NCBI RefSeq assembly: GCF_016938855.1
Contig: NZ_JAFHAP010000004.1
Coordinates: 186,001 to 250,000 of the forward strand
DNA length: 64,000 nt
Direction: 5' to 3'
Source: Polycladomyces zharkentensis
GTDB taxonomy: Bacteria; Bacillota; Bacilli; Thermoactinomycetales; JIR-001
A program made the translations under genes and the position numbers. The notes under the pieces were generated by a model, which saw only the letters and a program-made list of their open reading frames with translations, did not search any database and had not been told where the DNA came from. Positions 42,455 to 50,957 of the stretch are shown here, in pieces (the stretch's first letter is position 1; each line of letters starts with the position of its first letter).

Positions 42455-43093
42455 TCAGTCCTTCACCTGCGCCACCAACAAGCCATCACCGAAAGGCAAC
42501 AGCATGGCTTCCACCCGATCATCCCGCGAGACAGCCTCATTGAAACGAAGGATGGCACGGACACGTTCGTCCTTGACGTTTTCTTCGAAAATGCGGTCAT
42601 GAAGCAGGGTGTTGTCCGCCGTGATCACTGCGCCGGGGCGAGCCAGCCGGATCGCCCATTCCCAATAAGTCAAGTAACTTTCCTTGTCCGCATCGATCAG
42701 GAAAAAGTCAAATGTTTCCCCCTCCTCAGCCAACTGCTGCAAGCTTTTCTTGGCGTCCCCGACACGGATTTCCACCCGATCAGCCAACCCGACACGTTCC
42801 ACGTTGGTACGGGCAAACGATGCATGAGCGGCATTCAATTCCAGCGAAACCAGACGACCGTCTTCCGGCAGGGCGCGGGCGAGCCAAATGGTACTGTACC
42901 CCCCCAGTGTCCCGATCTCCAACACCCGTCGAGCACCCGTGATTCGTACCAGCATGTGCAAGGTTTTACCCACATTGGGGGACACTGAGATCTGCGGCAT
43001 GCCTCTCTCGGAAAGGCCCGGTTCGATCGAACGAAGCACCTCGTCTTCCTTGACAAACAACTGTTGAACATACGCTTCCCGTTTATTCACCAT
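42455..43093 (-). CDS. O-methyltransferase, YrrM/COMT-like
   Basis: A 212-residue class I SAM-dependent O-methyltransferase. SAM motif I is VLEIGTLGGYSTIWLA; the acidic end of beta 2 is LELN; the metal-binding Asp is in FFLIDADKESY, with a second site ADNTLLHDRI. These are the marks of cation-dependent caffeoyl-CoA/catechol-type enzymes; in Bacillus YrrM methylates 5-hydroxyuridine in tRNA, but substrate cannot be fixed from sequence alone. Confidence 0.88.
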   Translation of the reverse strand: MVNKREAYVQQLFVKEDEVLRSIEPGLSERGMPQISVSPNVGKTLHMLVRITGARRVLEIGTLGGYSTIWLARALPEDGRLVSLELNAAHASFARTNVERVGLADRVEIRVGDAKKSLQQLAEEGETFDFFLIDADKESYLTYWEWAIRLARPGAVITADNTLLHDRIFEENVKDERVRAILRFNEAVSRDDRVEAMLLPFGDGLLVAQVKD

Positions 43094-43252
43094 TGACTCC
43101 CCCTATACAAGCGGTTGTTGATGATTTCTTCTATCTTTTCCGACATTGTTCACGGTCCTGAGTGCCCGTTCCTTGTATGCCGGTGGATGAAAGATCCGGG
43201 CGGCCTATTTAGTCGGCAACTGTTCACCAAGTACCGACAACTTGATTTTCCA

Positions 43253-43804
43253 TTATGATCCATCCTCATGTCCAGCCCGATCCTTTTCCCAATCTTCCCG
43301 TAACAATCCCATTACGATCTTGTCCCGGTAACCATGGATGGTCCAAAAAGCTTTTCGCAAAACGCCTTCCCGAACAAATCCGCATTTTTCGTAACAACGG
43401 ATCGCTCGTCTGTTTTCATCGAACGTATCAAGCTGAATGCGGTGTAGATTGTACCGCTGAAACAGCAGGTCCACAAACACCCTCAGCGCCCGTGTGCCGT
43501 ACCCTTTGCCCCAATACGACTTTTCACCGATCGTGAAACCGATGATCACCGAACGGGATACCGCGTCAAAATCGCGAAAATGGCAAGAACCGATCGGTTT
43601 CCATCCCCCATCTTCCCTGATCTCCACCATATACATCAAACTGCGGCTGTCCGAACGCTGTCCGCGGATGCGTTCCGACAATTGTGAAAACGTGACGGCT
43701 GAATATCCGTGCCCGCCGGAAGACCAGTACGCCACTTCCTCATCCTGACGCCAAAGGTAGATCAAGGGCACATCCTCCTCCGTCGCCAGCCGAATCCGGA
43801 CCAA
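43253..43804 (-). CDS. GNAT acetyltransferase, RimJ/RimL-like
   Basis: A 183-residue GNAT protein. The acetyl-CoA loop is seen in GEKSYWGKGYGTRALRVFVDLLF (Q/RxxGxG/A variant) and the C-terminal helix in NRRAIRCYEKCGFVREGVLR. It belongs to the RimJ/RimL/SpeG-type group; substrate unknown. The start is TTG behind GGGGAGAAGG. A longer frame upstream begins inside the tRNA-Gly terminator and was rejected. Confidence 0.85.
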   Translation of the reverse strand: MVRIRLATEEDVPLIYLWRQDEEVAYWSSGGHGYSAVTFSQLSERIRGQRSDSRSLMYMVEIREDGGWKPIGSCHFRDFDAVSRSVIIGFTIGEKSYWGKGYGTRALRVFVDLLFQRYNLHRIQLDTFDENRRAIRCYEKCGFVREGVLRKAFWTIHGYRDKIVMGLLREDWEKDRAGHEDGS

Positions 43805-43828
43805 CGACCTTCTCCCCTTTTCCAAAAA

Positions 43829-43860
43829 ATAAAAACCCGTCGCACGCAGGTGCAACGGGT
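43829..43860 (-). terminator. tRNA-Gly terminator
   Basis: AACCCGTTGCAC/GTGCGACGGGTT stem with TTTTTATTTT on the minus strand. Confidence 0.85.
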
Positions 43861-43866
43861 TGGTCC

Positions 43867-43940
43867 TGGAGCGGATGACGGGAATCGAACCCGCGTTACT
43901 AGCTTGGGAAGCTAGTGTTCTACCATTGAACTACATCCGC
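43867..43940 (-). tRNA. tRNA-Gly (anticodon TCC)
   Basis: Acceptor GCGGATG/CATCCGC, D-arm TAGTTCAATGGTAGAA, anticodon stem CTAGC/GCTAG with loop TTCCCAA, T-loop GTTCGATTC, encoded CCA. The anticodon TCC reads GGA and GGG. Confidence 0.97.
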
Positions 43941-44227
43941 GCGGTGCAGAAATTATTTTAGCACGTCTCTTTTGTCTATGCAACCTTTTTTTGTACGGAA
44001 AAACAGATTCGTCCCCGGCCCGGATTTCCACATCCATATTTCCAGCTGTTGTCCTCGGTCGAACTTTCCACACCTGAACGGTCATGGCGGTGAAACGGGT
44101 ATCTCCGCTGCAAGGATTGACGGGCTTTGTTGGAATGCGAAAATCATCCCCCGTCACCAAAACCTGGATCTGTCCGGGTATTGGCTGGTTTTGATCCACA
44201 GGGTCAATGAATTGTTGATGCCCGTTT
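43941..44227. other. Intergenic region before tRNA-Gly
   Basis: About 290 bases. A minus-strand frame of 95 residues with plausible composition (QPIPGQIQVLVTGDDFRIPT) exists, but it ends inside tRNA-Gly and has no ribosome site, so it is not called. Confidence 0.4.
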
Positions 44228-44505
44228 CACCTCAAGGTGACTTGCTCCGCACGGCTAAAGCACCGGAACCTTCTCGCTTCATCCGGCGTGGCTGCCCACA
44301 TCCATCCACGACGGCTTCGTCCAAACGTGGGTGATTTTCGGTTTCACGAGTCTTTGCTTGCATCGTCGTTTTCAATGTTGTCGCACGACTTGATGATACC
44401 CAAATGCTGTCGGACTTGCGAGAGTGGAAGCCCTCCCGCGTCCGACGCTCGCTTTCATCCCAACCCCAAAGGGCTGGGCTTTCCCGCTCGCTCATTATAA
44501 AAGCG
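44228..44505 (-). mobile_element. Solo relic of an IS200/IS605-type tnpB element
   Basis: The left part (TGACTTGCTCCGCACGGCT, 44239-44257 region) matches the terminal region of the relic at 50135, and the right part (TTGCGAGAG-GAAGCCCTCCCGCGTCCGACGC, with GCTCGCTCATTATAA) matches its other end at 50780-50865. The coding part between them is almost entirely deleted, leaving fragments of the TnpB C-terminal tail. Confidence 0.6.
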
Positions 44506-44534
44506 CTCCGATTTCGGAGCACTTTGGAACAACA

Positions 44535-44951
44535 TCAATACCGCATGATCGGCGTAATCACCATGGAGGCCGCGATGGCGATCACTGACAGGGCCAACGC
44601 CCACCAACCGATGCGACTGCCCCTCGCCGCCGCAAACACGCCTAAAATAATACCGACGGAGCCGAACAAAAACGGGAGCAGGAAAAAGGAAATCAGCGAC
44701 AACACCAAAGCGATGATCCCCATGGTGCGCCCGTCGGACACACCTTCTTTTTTGCGGTCGGGAATGTTGTCCCGGCGGACAGGTTCGGCCAACTCAGAAG
44801 CCGCTTCCACATCCACCGGTTCTGTATTGGCATAACTCCACTCCTTAGAAGTGCGATCCGTATTCTCCACCTGATCCCGCTCGTCCTGAAGGGAAGCTTC
44901 CAACTGCCGCATTTCCTCCCTTTTTTCGTCTTCATGGTGCTCTTTGGCCAC
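44535..44951 (-). CDS. Small membrane protein with acidic N-terminal domain
   Basis: A 138-residue protein. The first 75 residues are highly charged (KEHHEDEKREEMRQLEASLQDERD) and probably helical or disordered; two membrane helices follow (GIIALVLSLISFFLLPFLFGSVGIILGVFAA and GWWALALSVIAIAASMVI). The C-terminal layout resembles DUF4190/YflB-like proteins of spore formers. Function is unknown. AGGGATTTT, a moderate site, precedes the start. Confidence 0.7.
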   Translation of the reverse strand: MAKEHHEDEKREEMRQLEASLQDERDQVENTDRTSKEWSYANTEPVDVEAASELAEPVRRDNIPDRKKEGVSDGRTMGIIALVLSLISFFLLPFLFGSVGIILGVFAAARGSRIGWWALALSVIAIAASMVITPIMRY

Positions 44952-45294
44952 AAAAATCCCTCCACTCGTATGAGCCTGATATTAGTATGCGACAGTGGAA
45001 GGAACGGTATTTTGACAGTTTCTACATCACCAGGAAACGCCTGTCCAAAAGGTAATCCGCCTTCATATCGAGAACGGAACAATCCCGTGACAAAAACGGC
45101 ACCCGCCAACATGATCCATGCCATCCATCCTGCATCGGGCAGATACTTCCCGACCGTTGTTTCATCGTTCTCCGTTACCAAAAACAGGTGCCAACAACCA
45201 TCAACCGTTTCCAGTGATGGAGCAACTGCCGGTTTCTCCCTTCCAAGACATGTTCCGTGAATGCTGCTCGCTTTCCCCACCCGCTCTTTATAAA
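44952..45294. other. Intergenic region, nothing recognised
   Basis: About 340 bases. One minus-strand frame (GWMAWIMLAGAVFVTGLFRSRYEGG) could encode a membrane helix but runs into the next gene in another phase and has no ribosome site. Confidence 0.4.
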
Positions 45295-45323
45295 CCGGCC
45301 CCCGCACGGAGGCGGGGGACCGG
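45295..45323 (-). terminator. Terminator of the peptide-binding protein gene
   Basis: CCGGTCCCCCGCC/GGGGGCCGG stem ten bases past the stop; short T-run only. Confidence 0.65.
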
Positions 45324-45332
45324 CGATTCCTG

Positions 45333-46946
45333 TTATTTGTCCAGCACCGTGAACCGATAATCACTGGGTCCGACCGGGTGGCGGATGATGTTTTTCACGT
45401 AGTCCTTTTGCACGTGTACCTGATTGTAGTAGTACAACGGGAAGATCGGCATTTCGTCGAACAGGATCTTTTCCGCCTGATGGAGGTATCCCAGCCGTTT
45501 GGTATCGTCAGGTTCGGAGAACGCCTTTTTCACCAAGGCATCATATTGTGGGTTGCTCCAACCTGTCCGGTTCATCGGATGATCCGTTTGGAAACTTTCC
45601 AGATAGTTGTACGGATCGTTGTAATCAGGCAAAAAGCTGGAGCGGGACAATTGGTAATTCTTCGCCTTTTGGTTGGACAAAAACACTTTGGTTTCTTGGC
45701 TTTGCAACCGGACATCCACGCCCAGGTTTTGTTTGAACATCGCCTGCAGTGCTTCCGCCACGGCCTTGTTTTTCTCGTTGCTGTTGTAAAGCAGGGTGAC
45801 GGGAGGCAATGTTTTCCAACCCTCCTCCTTCATCCCCTCTTGCAACAATTGTTTGGCTTGCGCGGGTTGGGCCGCCAACGGTACAAACGGTGATGCCGCT
45901 TTGCGGAAATCGCCCGTTTGGGATAAAGTTCCCGGTGAGACGAACGCACCTGCCGGCTGTTCATTCCCCTGAACCACTTGTTTCACAATCGCGGTGCGAT
46001 CCACCGCCAGAGCGAACGCTTTGCGGATTTTCGCATTGTGAAAGGGGGGTTTGGTGACATTGAACCGGAAAAACTCCAGACCCGATCCGGGGTTCACCTT
46101 GGCATCCCCTTTTTTGATCAATCCGGCCAAGATGTCAGAGGGCACGGACTTCCGGCTCAACATGTCCAATTGACCCGATTGATACATTTGATAGGCCGTT
46201 TTCTGTTCAGTGACCATCGTCCACGAAATGCCGTCCAGTTTCACTTGATCCGCCAGACGGTAATGTTCGTTTTTCACGACCTCGATCTTTTGGTCATGTT
46301 TCCACGTTTTCATTTTGAACGGGCCGTTGCTGACATAGCTTGCGGCTTCGTTGTAGAGGTTCGGGTTTTTTTCCAATCCTTTTTTGTAGACGGGTGAATA
46401 TACCGGATAACAGGTCAACTGCTTAAAAAACGGTGTCGGCTGGCTCAGTTTGACCACCAATGTACGGTCGTCCGTTGCTTTCACCCCGACTTGATCGGCT
46501 GTCGCTTTTCCGGTGTTGTATGCTTCGGCGTTTTCGATGAAATACATTAAGAATGCTGCTTCCGAAGCGGTTTGGGGATTGAGCACCCGTTTCCACGCGT
46601 ATTCGAAATCGTGGGCGGTCACCTTCTCTCCATTGGACCAGTGAGCATCCCGCAGATGGAACGTATACGTCCGTCCGTCCGACGATACGTCCACTTTTTC
46701 GGCTACGGCCGGCTCCGGCTGATGTTGGGCGTTGAGCCGCATCAACCCTTCAAACAGTGAACCGACCACATCCATGGAATCTTCGTCAAACGCTTTTGCC
46801 GGATCGAGCGAAGAGGGTTCTCCCGAAGAACTGTTCTGCCTTAAAATTTTTTCTCCGGTCCCTTCCACCGAACCACCCTGACATCCGACAGCCAACAAAC
46901 TGATTGCGAGGATAAATATGAGCATCAGTCTCCCATAACGCCCCAT
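45333..46946 (-). CDS. Oligopeptide-binding lipoprotein, OppA/MppA-like
   Basis: A 537-residue SBP family 5 protein. The lipobox LLAVGC places the anchoring Cys at residue 22. Typical segments are SSLDPAKAFDEDSMDVVGSLFEGL, DAHWSNGEKVTAHDFEYAWKRVLNP and YVSNGPFKMKTWKHDQKIEVVKNEHY. The closest types are OppA, MppA and DppE, binding short peptides. It has no permease or ATPase genes around it, so it must use a transporter encoded elsewhere. Neighbouring endopeptidase and carboxypeptidase genes suggest that murein peptides may be a ligand; this is inference. Confidence 0.9.
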   Translation of the reverse strand: MGRYGRLMLIFILAISLLAVGCQGGSVEGTGEKILRQNSSSGEPSSLDPAKAFDEDSMDVVGSLFEGLMRLNAQHQPEPAVAEKVDVSSDGRTYTFHLRDAHWSNGEKVTAHDFEYAWKRVLNPQTASEAAFLMYFIENAEAYNTGKATADQVGVKATDDRTLVVKLSQPTPFFKQLTCYPVYSPVYKKGLEKNPNLYNEAASYVSNGPFKMKTWKHDQKIEVVKNEHYRLADQVKLDGISWTMVTEQKTAYQMYQSGQLDMLSRKSVPSDILAGLIKKGDAKVNPGSGLEFFRFNVTKPPFHNAKIRKAFALAVDRTAIVKQVVQGNEQPAGAFVSPGTLSQTGDFRKAASPFVPLAAQPAQAKQLLQEGMKEEGWKTLPPVTLLYNSNEKNKAVAEALQAMFKQNLGVDVRLQSQETKVFLSNQKAKNYQLSRSSFLPDYNDPYNYLESFQTDHPMNRTGWSNPQYDALVKKAFSEPDDTKRLGYLHQAEKILFDEMPIFPLYYYNQVHVQKDYVKNIIRHPVGPSDYRFTVLDK

Positions 46947-47134
46947 GGCACAACCCCCTTGAAAATTCTCCTTTTCCTACGGAAAAAAACGAATCCATTT
47001 CCATTGATACGATTTCGATCACGGCGCAAAAAATTCCTTTTTTCCGAAAATCCCGAGGAACTCCCGTTTGCAGAATCGAATACATCTCGAAGGACAGTCG
47101 TTTGTTTTCACTATATCGCACGAGGAGGGAAAAC

Positions 47135-48100
47135 ATGACGATCGCCTATGTCCGTGTTCCGGTCGCCAACGTATGGAAAGATCCGGACCGACCGCGAGAA
47201 ATGGACGGTGTAATCCTGAAAAGGCATCCGAGTGTGTTTGAATGGTTGTCCCGACTGGACGAGGAGAAGGACGGACGGTTGGGGCTGGTCGGACGCTTGG
47301 AAACCCAACTGCTGCTGGGAGAACCGGTGTGGGTGAAGGAAGAAATAGACGGCTGGGCGCACGTATTCATTCCCGGACAGCCGCATCACGAAGAAAAACG
47401 GGGTTACCCCGGCTGGGTCCCCGCTCATCATCTCGCTTATCATCCGGATTTCCACCATATGCGGGAGAGCCACCCGTTTGCGATCGTAACGGCTTTGAAG
47501 ACCGGACTGTTGATCGACGGCGCCCAGCGTACGATGGAAATCGGATGGCTGACCCGCTTGCCCTTTATCGGAGAAGCCAACGGTGACGTCATCGTGATGA
47601 CCCCGTCCGGCATACCGGGACGGGTTCCGGTTGAACACGTTCACATCGGCCGTACACTGCCGGTGGCCGCAGCGAACCGACGCATCGAGACGGCCCGCCG
47701 TTTTTTGGGCCTTCCTTATCTATGGGGCGGCACTTCCGTGTATGGGATGGATTGCTCCGGCTTTGTCCACCGTGTGTTTGAAGCTTGTGGTATTCGCATT
47801 CCCCGCGATGCTCATGTTCAAGCCTCATTTGGTCTGCGCATCGAGCGGGACTCGCTGGAACCGGGCGATCTGGTCTTTTTCGCTTACGAGCAGGGCAGAG
47901 GTCGGATTCATCATGTGGGGATGTATGTGGGAGACGACCGATTCATCCACGCCCCGCGAACGGGGTTGCCCGTTCAGGTGCAATCACTCAGCCAAGACGC
48001 ACCATATGCGGAGGAATTTTGTTTTGGCCGACGCTATGACGGCTCCGAGTTTCCGGCCTCAATCCCGCTCATCACGGATATGGTCGGCGAGGAGACGTAA
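47135..48100 (+). CDS. NlpC/P60 endopeptidase, YkfC-like
   Basis: A 321-residue protein with two SH3b-like domains (about 1-175) and a C-terminal NlpC/P60 domain. The catalytic triad is Cys207 (MDCSGF), His260 (HHVGMYVGD) and His272 (FIHAPRTG). YkfC-type enzymes cut gamma-D-Glu-L-diamino acid bonds in free murein peptides in the cytoplasm; no signal peptide is present here either. The start MTIAYVR follows GAGGAGGG. Its 3' end overlaps the convergent carboxypeptidase gene by 42 bases. Confidence 0.9.
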   Translation: MTIAYVRVPVANVWKDPDRPREMDGVILKRHPSVFEWLSRLDEEKDGRLGLVGRLETQLLLGEPVWVKEEIDGWAHVFIPGQPHHEEKRGYPGWVPAHHLAYHPDFHHMRESHPFAIVTALKTGLLIDGAQRTMEIGWLTRLPFIGEANGDVIVMTPSGIPGRVPVEHVHIGRTLPVAAANRRIETARRFLGLPYLWGGTSVYGMDCSGFVHRVFEACGIRIPRDAHVQASFGLRIERDSLEPGDLVFFAYEQGRGRIHHVGMYVGDDRFIHAPRTGLPVQVQSLSQDAPYAEEFCFGRRYDGSEFPASIPLITDMVGEET

Positions 48101-49390
48101 AAACGCATCCTGGAGGTTTTCCACGTTTCGTTCTTCCCGCACGCCGTTCACCATCAGCGAAAACACGTAAACGGGCGTCCGACCTTCAAACAGGTATCCC
48201 GAAAGCGTTTTGACACCGGTGAGCGTGCCTGTCTTGGCGCGAACGGTGATCGGCGGCGGGAGCGGATTCCGTTTCTTCAACGTACCGGTTTGTCCGTAAA
48301 CCGCCAAACTGTCCGCAAAAACGGAGAAAGCCGGATGGTCTAGCATCAAGCGCAACAATTCGCACAATTGGCGTGGTGAACAGCGATTATGCATGGACAG
48401 ACCCGATCCGTCCACAAATGCCGCGGGCGGTTCCAATCCCCACCGTCGCAAGGTTTGTTCGACGATTTGAATGCCTTGCTCCACCCAGTCCTTCCCACCG
48501 GATTCGCGCCCGATTGTATGCAGGAGAATCTCCGCCACCAAGTTTTCGCTGTCGGCATTGACCAATGCCAGGCACTCTTTCAGCGGTGGAGAGTCCACAC
48601 CCGTCTTCCGCATCCGGCCACCGCTCTTCCGCCGGCGTCCGGTCCATGTTTCCGGGACGGCCAGACCTTGTTCCTGTGCAAACCAACGCAAACGCTCCAT
48701 AAAAAAGTGCGGAGGCGACCATACCGCTCCCGTTACCTGCGGATCCTGGCGGGAAAGCGCCCCCTCGATGCGAAAACGGTTGGAACGTTCGGCCCTCATC
48801 ACCCGTACATCTGATTCTTCCTCTTCGGTCCACGACAAATGACTTCGCCATTGAACAGTAAGTGTGCCATATGACGGTGGCAACCGAAGGCGGGGATAGG
48901 GGTCTTCCGGATCAGCCACCCAAGCAATCCGGTTCAATTCCATATTGAGCGCGTGGACAGGGGCGGCGTATCCTTCCGATAAATCATCCCGCGCCCAACC
49001 GGTACCCCATCGCCGCGTCGGGAATGCGCTGTCGTCCCAGTCGATACGACCGGGCATGCGTCGAACACCGTGTCCTTTTAATTCCGCCAACAGCGCTTCC
49101 GCCTGTCGTTGGCCGAACACGGGATCACCGCCCCCTACGATCAACCAACGATCTTCCGTCCATTCCAGGAGCGTTTGCCAACGATACTCCGCTCCCAACC
49201 GCTCCAATGCAACGGCGGAAGTCCACAGCTTGTTGTTGGACGCGGGAATCATCCATTCTTCATCCCGGTGACCGTACGTCTCCTTCCGTCGAAGCGAAAA
49301 AAGGGCACACCCCACTTGTGCCCCTTTCTCTCCCGATTCCGACTTCCATCGCTCCCACAACGGTTCCAGTCGATCACGCCATGTCCGCAT
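48059..49390 (-). CDS. PBP4-type D-Ala-D-Ala carboxypeptidase without signal peptide
   Basis: A 443-residue peptidase S13 (DacB) protein. The three active-site motifs are intact: SxxK as ASNNK (Ser51, Lys54), SxN as DSENLVAE, and KTG in RAKTGTLTGVKTLSGY. Other PBP4 segments are IVGGGDPVFGQ and VDGSGLSMHN. The N-terminus (MRTWRDRLEPLWERW) has no hydrophobic signal, which is odd since these enzymes act outside the membrane. Either the start is misplaced, the protein leaves by another route, or it processes imported murein peptides in the cytoplasm with the convergent YkfC-like enzyme. Confidence 0.87.
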   Translation of the reverse strand: MRTWRDRLEPLWERWKSESGEKGAQVGCALFSLRRKETYGHRDEEWMIPASNNKLWTSAVALERLGAEYRWQTLLEWTEDRWLIVGGGDPVFGQRQAEALLAELKGHGVRRMPGRIDWDDSAFPTRRWGTGWARDDLSEGYAAPVHALNMELNRIAWVADPEDPYPRLRLPPSYGTLTVQWRSHLSWTEEEESDVRVMRAERSNRFRIEGALSRQDPQVTGAVWSPPHFFMERLRWFAQEQGLAVPETWTGRRRKSGGRMRKTGVDSPPLKECLALVNADSENLVAEILLHTIGRESGGKDWVEQGIQIVEQTLRRWGLEPPAAFVDGSGLSMHNRCSPRQLCELLRLMLDHPAFSVFADSLAVYGQTGTLKKRNPLPPPITVRAKTGTLTGVKTLSGYLFEGRTPVYVFSLMVNGVREERNVENLQDAFLRLLADHIRDERD

Positions 49391-49391
49391 G

Positions 49392-49772
49392 TCATGCCCC
49401 CGATACCCTTGGATGGATGCCATCCAGGTGTTGATAAATGGCTTGTATGCACTTTTTGTTCCAACCCAGATCGATCATTTTGCCCCTGGTTGCTGCATGA
49501 ATATCCACCGCCACCCTGACCGGGGAAACCGCAAACAACGTGACCACCACATCATGTTTCCCGCCCAGCGGGTTGCGATACTCCAGCATGATTTCGTGAC
49601 GTTGCCGGTCATGATGAACAACGCGAAACAATGAGAGGCGTGCCGGCAACTGTTCCAGTGTCTCTCCCACTTCTTTTACAGGTGCACGGTAATACCGGGT
49701 GCGCAGATCCGGATCGGGATCGCGTTCCCCCGTCTCTGTTACGCCGCTGAACATTCGGCGTAAAAATGACAT
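49392..49772 (-). CDS. Hypothetical cytosolic protein
   Basis: A 126-residue soluble protein. Recognisable segments are HEIMLEYRNPLGGKHDVVVTLF and RVAVDIHAATRGKMIDLGWNKKCIQAIYQHL; the latter resembles the ends of DUF1499-like domains but is not decisive. The stop lies two bases before the start chosen for the carboxypeptidase, so the two are likely co-transcribed. GGAGGAGG precedes the ATG. Function unknown. Confidence 0.65.
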   Translation of the reverse strand: MSFLRRMFSGVTETGERDPDPDLRTRYYRAPVKEVGETLEQLPARLSLFRVVHHDRQRHEIMLEYRNPLGGKHDVVVTLFAVSPVRVAVDIHAATRGKMIDLGWNKKCIQAIYQHLDGIHPRVSGA

Positions 49773-49796
49773 CTTGTTTCCTCCTCCGTTGGGGTC

Positions 49797-50093
49797 CTAT
49801 GGTCGGGTACTGAAAATACGCTGTTCCAATCGTTCCAAACGGCGCAGGATGTCTTGGATTACGGGGTCATTCGGGGAAATTTCCGTCTTGGCGAGGCGGG
49901 GATGCGTCATTTGACCAACTTGCCCGGATTGGGCTTTTTTCAGCTCTTTTTTCAGTCGTTCGTTTTCTTCGATCAACTCTTCGAAATTCTTGATCACCAA
50001 ATCCAAAAACTGATTGACTTCATCTATGTCATATCCTCGGATGGCATGTTTGAAATCTTTTTTGTAAATGTCCATCGGCGTCAAACGTTGCAT
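49797..50093 (-). CDS. gpsB: Cell-cycle protein GpsB
   Basis: A 98-residue DivIVA-like protein. The membrane-binding N-terminal part reads LTPMDIYKKDFKHAIRGYDIDEVNQFLDLVIKNFE, followed by a coiled coil (EELIEENERLKKELKKA) and a short C-terminal helix (DPVIQDILRRLERLEQRIF), the size and order of GpsB rather than DivIVA. GpsB hexamers shuttle between septum and side wall and bind penicillin-binding proteins through Arg and Glu/Asp grooves. Start fixed by GGGAGGAGG. Confidence 0.93.
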   Translation of the reverse strand: MQRLTPMDIYKKDFKHAIRGYDIDEVNQFLDLVIKNFEELIEENERLKKELKKAQSGQVGQMTHPRLAKTEISPNDPVIQDILRRLERLEQRIFSTRP

Positions 50094-50134
50094 CGATGAA
50101 GCCTCCTCCCAAAATCCTGGTGTTTTCCCTTTAT

Positions 50135-50865
50135 GTGACTTGCTCCGCACGGCTCAAACACCAAAGGCGCACTTCCTTCGGTCGCCGTGGGCTTCTCGCT
50201 CATCCGGCACGGCAACCCACTCCCATCCATGATGGCTTTGTTCAAGCCCGGAAAAGGGTTGGTTCTCATTGCCCGTATCCCGGTTCAGGAACGGATCCCA
50301 TCGCTGGATGCAGAACATTTTTTGCGGCATGGACATCTCTGTCTGCCATATATCCGCATGAGCAACGATCGATCCGTTCGTTTCATGTCTTCTTTCCGGT
50401 CTGATCACATTCGGAGCATGCCTGTGACGTGTTGTGAGGATCGACCGTGATTGGTAACCGGCTTGAGGATCGGTGAAGCCATCGTACGGTTCTCCTTAAA
50501 TGCGAGGGTATCCCGGTGTTTCCCCGCGCTACTGCTTGCTTGTGATCGTTCATGGTAATACCACGTCTCTTACAGGCAAACTTTCTTTGTTCAAGCATGG
50601 CGTTGCAGAGACCAGCGGCACATGCCCGGCGTCCATTCCATTTTTCCAGATTGACTTTTACGTTGGTTTCAGCCTGAATTTGCAGATTCTCATCATCGTA
50701 ATCACCTTTTCCCTACAATTGTATTATACAGGATTCCAGGTATTTTCAGAATGGATCAAGGGCATGGGAACCATGTCAGACTTGCGAGAGCCAAAGCCCT
50801 CCCGCGTCCGACGCTCGCTTTCATCCCAACCCTGAAGAGGCCGGGTTTTCCGCTCGCTCTTTATA
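50135..50865 (-). mobile_element. Decayed IS200/IS605-type element with tnpB remnant
   Basis: On the minus strand, right to left, come an end sequence (GCTCGCTC, TCGGACGCGGGAGGGCTT), a TnpB N-terminus in shifting frames (ITM-ICKFRLKPT, NAMLEQRKFACKRRGITM), a large internal deletion, then the zinc-finger segment NTSQACSEC (50390-50430) and CGYMADRDVHAAKNVLHP with the last RuvC Asp (about 50290-50345). The other end is TGACTTGCTCCGCACGGCT. Frameshifts and deletion make it inactive; no tnpA is present. Confidence 0.75.
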
Positions 50866-50931
50866 AATAATACTATAACGAACCGTTACAATGAAGGAAG
50901 GTCGGTTTGTTGACGATTTTCCCATGATGAA

Positions 50932-50952
50932 AGGCCCCTGGAATCAGGGGCC
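50932..50952 (-). terminator. Terminator of the YhcN/YlaJ-type gene
   Basis: AGGCCCCTG/CAGGGGCCT stem, with TTTCATCATG on the minus strand. Confidence 0.7.
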
Positions 50953-50957
50953 TTCGG

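Noticed and set aside
43912-44199. 95-residue minus-strand frame with plausible composition (IPGQIQVLVTGDDFRIPT)
   Set aside because: It ends inside tRNA-Gly, has no ribosome site and a GTG start only; no family recognised.
44952-45364. Minus-strand frame with a membrane-like helix (WIMLAGAVFVTGLF)
   Set aside because: It crosses the terminator of the peptide-binding protein gene and runs into the next gene in a different phase; no ribosome site.
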